From the NCBI RefSeq assembly GCF_007748035.1, contig NZ_CP036278.1:4588001-4652000 (forward strand): a DNA stretch of 64,000 bases, in the 5' to 3' direction. Shown one piece after another: positions 63,311 to 64,000 of this stretch. Each line of letters begins with the position of its first letter. Position 1 is the stretch's first letter. A program made the translations under genes and the position numbers. Origin of the DNA: Aeoliella mucimassa. GTDB taxonomy: Bacteria > Planctomycetota > Planctomycetia > Pirellulales > Lacipirellulaceae. The notes under the pieces are model-generated. The model had not been told where the DNA came from and made no database searches. It saw nothing but the letters and a program-made list of their open reading frames with translations.

Positions 63311-64000
63311 GTAAGCACTCCCATTACCTGTATGTGGAGTAACCCCCAGAAATCTTAATCGCAATCTATCAAAGAAACTCGACTTCCAGAGCACCTGCAC
63401 CGCCTTTGCAAAGACGGGAACAGCGGATGCAACAGCTTCTCGCCGCGGGAACAAGCGAGCGTATCGCGATCAGGAACTCCCACACCGAATCACGGAGTTC
63501 CTACCTAAGGAAGAGCTGTGGTTCTGGCACTCCCCAAGAGACACCATAACACGTCGCCTACTCATAAGATTGCAGGGGTTCGGCAGAGATTCAAGACGGA
63601 ACCGCCATAACTAGATGCGGATTAGTGCGGGTCTGACTTAAGATAACGATCTTTTTTTCAAATTTCGTGAAAGCGGATTAAGATTAAGAATTATTCCCAC
63701 CATAAACATACAGCCAGTGAGGGGTAGGTAGTTCGAGAAGCGGTAGCTTAGCTTCTCGAAATCCTCTTGCTTGGCCCCCTACTCATATTACTTTTTTCCG
63801 CACGTTTCGGCTTTTACGCGACTAACAAGGTGGTTTCTGAGTGTCGCACCACGGCTTGGTGCGCAACCGTTGAGGCTATTCAGCCGCAAGATAACGTGTA
63901 GCGTGCGTGAGTGATTTGGCGGGAGTTTACTAGGTGGCTTCTCTAGCGTCGTTCATACGACTGGCATGTGCTATTTGCTGCTTGGTTGCGGTTTCTACGG
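63311..64000. other. Right-edge non-coding stretch
   Basis: No supported gene in the last 690 bases. The part next to 63310 should carry the sigma gene promoter. A perfect 10-bp stem TTCGAGAAGC/GCTTCTCGAA (63732-63741 with 63751-63760) lies in the middle. T-rich runs at 63651-63661 and 63790-63797 are seen without matching stems. A rightward gene may begin past the window. Confidence 0.45.

Overview
The window looks like part of a planctomycete chromosome, most likely order Pirellulales and possibly Lacipirellulaceae-like. That is an inference from gene content: three DUF1559 pseudopilin-like proteins with H-X9-DG C-termini, several PEP-CTERM proteins, dockerin repeats on secreted proteins without any cellulosome context, an LExRxLxS-type N-terminal motif on a giant secreted protein, an ECF sigma/FecR-like pair and many weak or absent Shine-Dalgarno sites. 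No rRNA, tRNA or CRISPR was seen.

Layout. 1-13.0 kb: secreted and envelope genes. These are a PEP-CTERM gene cut by an IS630-family element, a dockerin/PEP-CTERM GHL10 glycosidase, and repeated sets of DUF1559 protein, PEP-CTERM protein and small lipoprotein. 13.5-44.2 kb: a peptidoglycan degradation and recycling island of 21 genes. A leftward unit (symporter, serine hydrolase-NamZ fusion, gamma-glutamyltransferase, giant secreted amidase) diverges from murQ-murK. anmK and a XylR-type regulator form the next divergent pair. A 1.07-kb repeat-bearing spacer follows, then a rightward run of 13 tightly packed genes: GHL10, AmpG-like, GNAT, NagZ-like GH3, DgcN-like, dipeptide/N-acyl-Glu epimerase, class A beta-lactamase-like/PG-binding/S11 fusion, M19 dipeptidase, M14 peptidase, SpmA, SpmB and two LdcA. 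44.6-49.3 kb: a CheB-CheR-PAS-histidine kinase-REC protein followed by a CsrA-REC fusion. 49.35-50.2 kb: an IS5-family element. 50.2-56.5 kb: a TolC-like, HlyD-like and ABC export set with a winged-helix regulator; the ABC ATPase has lost most catalytic motifs. 56.8-63.3 kb: PfkB kinase, GH2 glycosidase, FecR-like protein and ECF sigma factor, all leftward.

How the genes fit together. Secreted amidase, GHL10, NamZ/AmiE-like and carboxypeptidase domains could strip and cut peptidoglycan outside the cytoplasm. The symporter and AmpG-like carrier could import the fragments. NagZ, LdcA, AnmK, MurK and MurQ would turn sugars into GlcNAc-6-phosphate, and M14, epimerase, DgcN-like and M19 enzymes would process L-Ala-D-Glu-mDap peptides. 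This joins a Bacillus/Tannerella-style MurNAc salvage route with the enteric anhydro-muropeptide route in one planctomycete locus, and is the best candidate here for an undescribed system. The second is the CsrA-REC protein beside a multi-domain kinase, which suggests phosphorylation-controlled post-transcriptional regulation.
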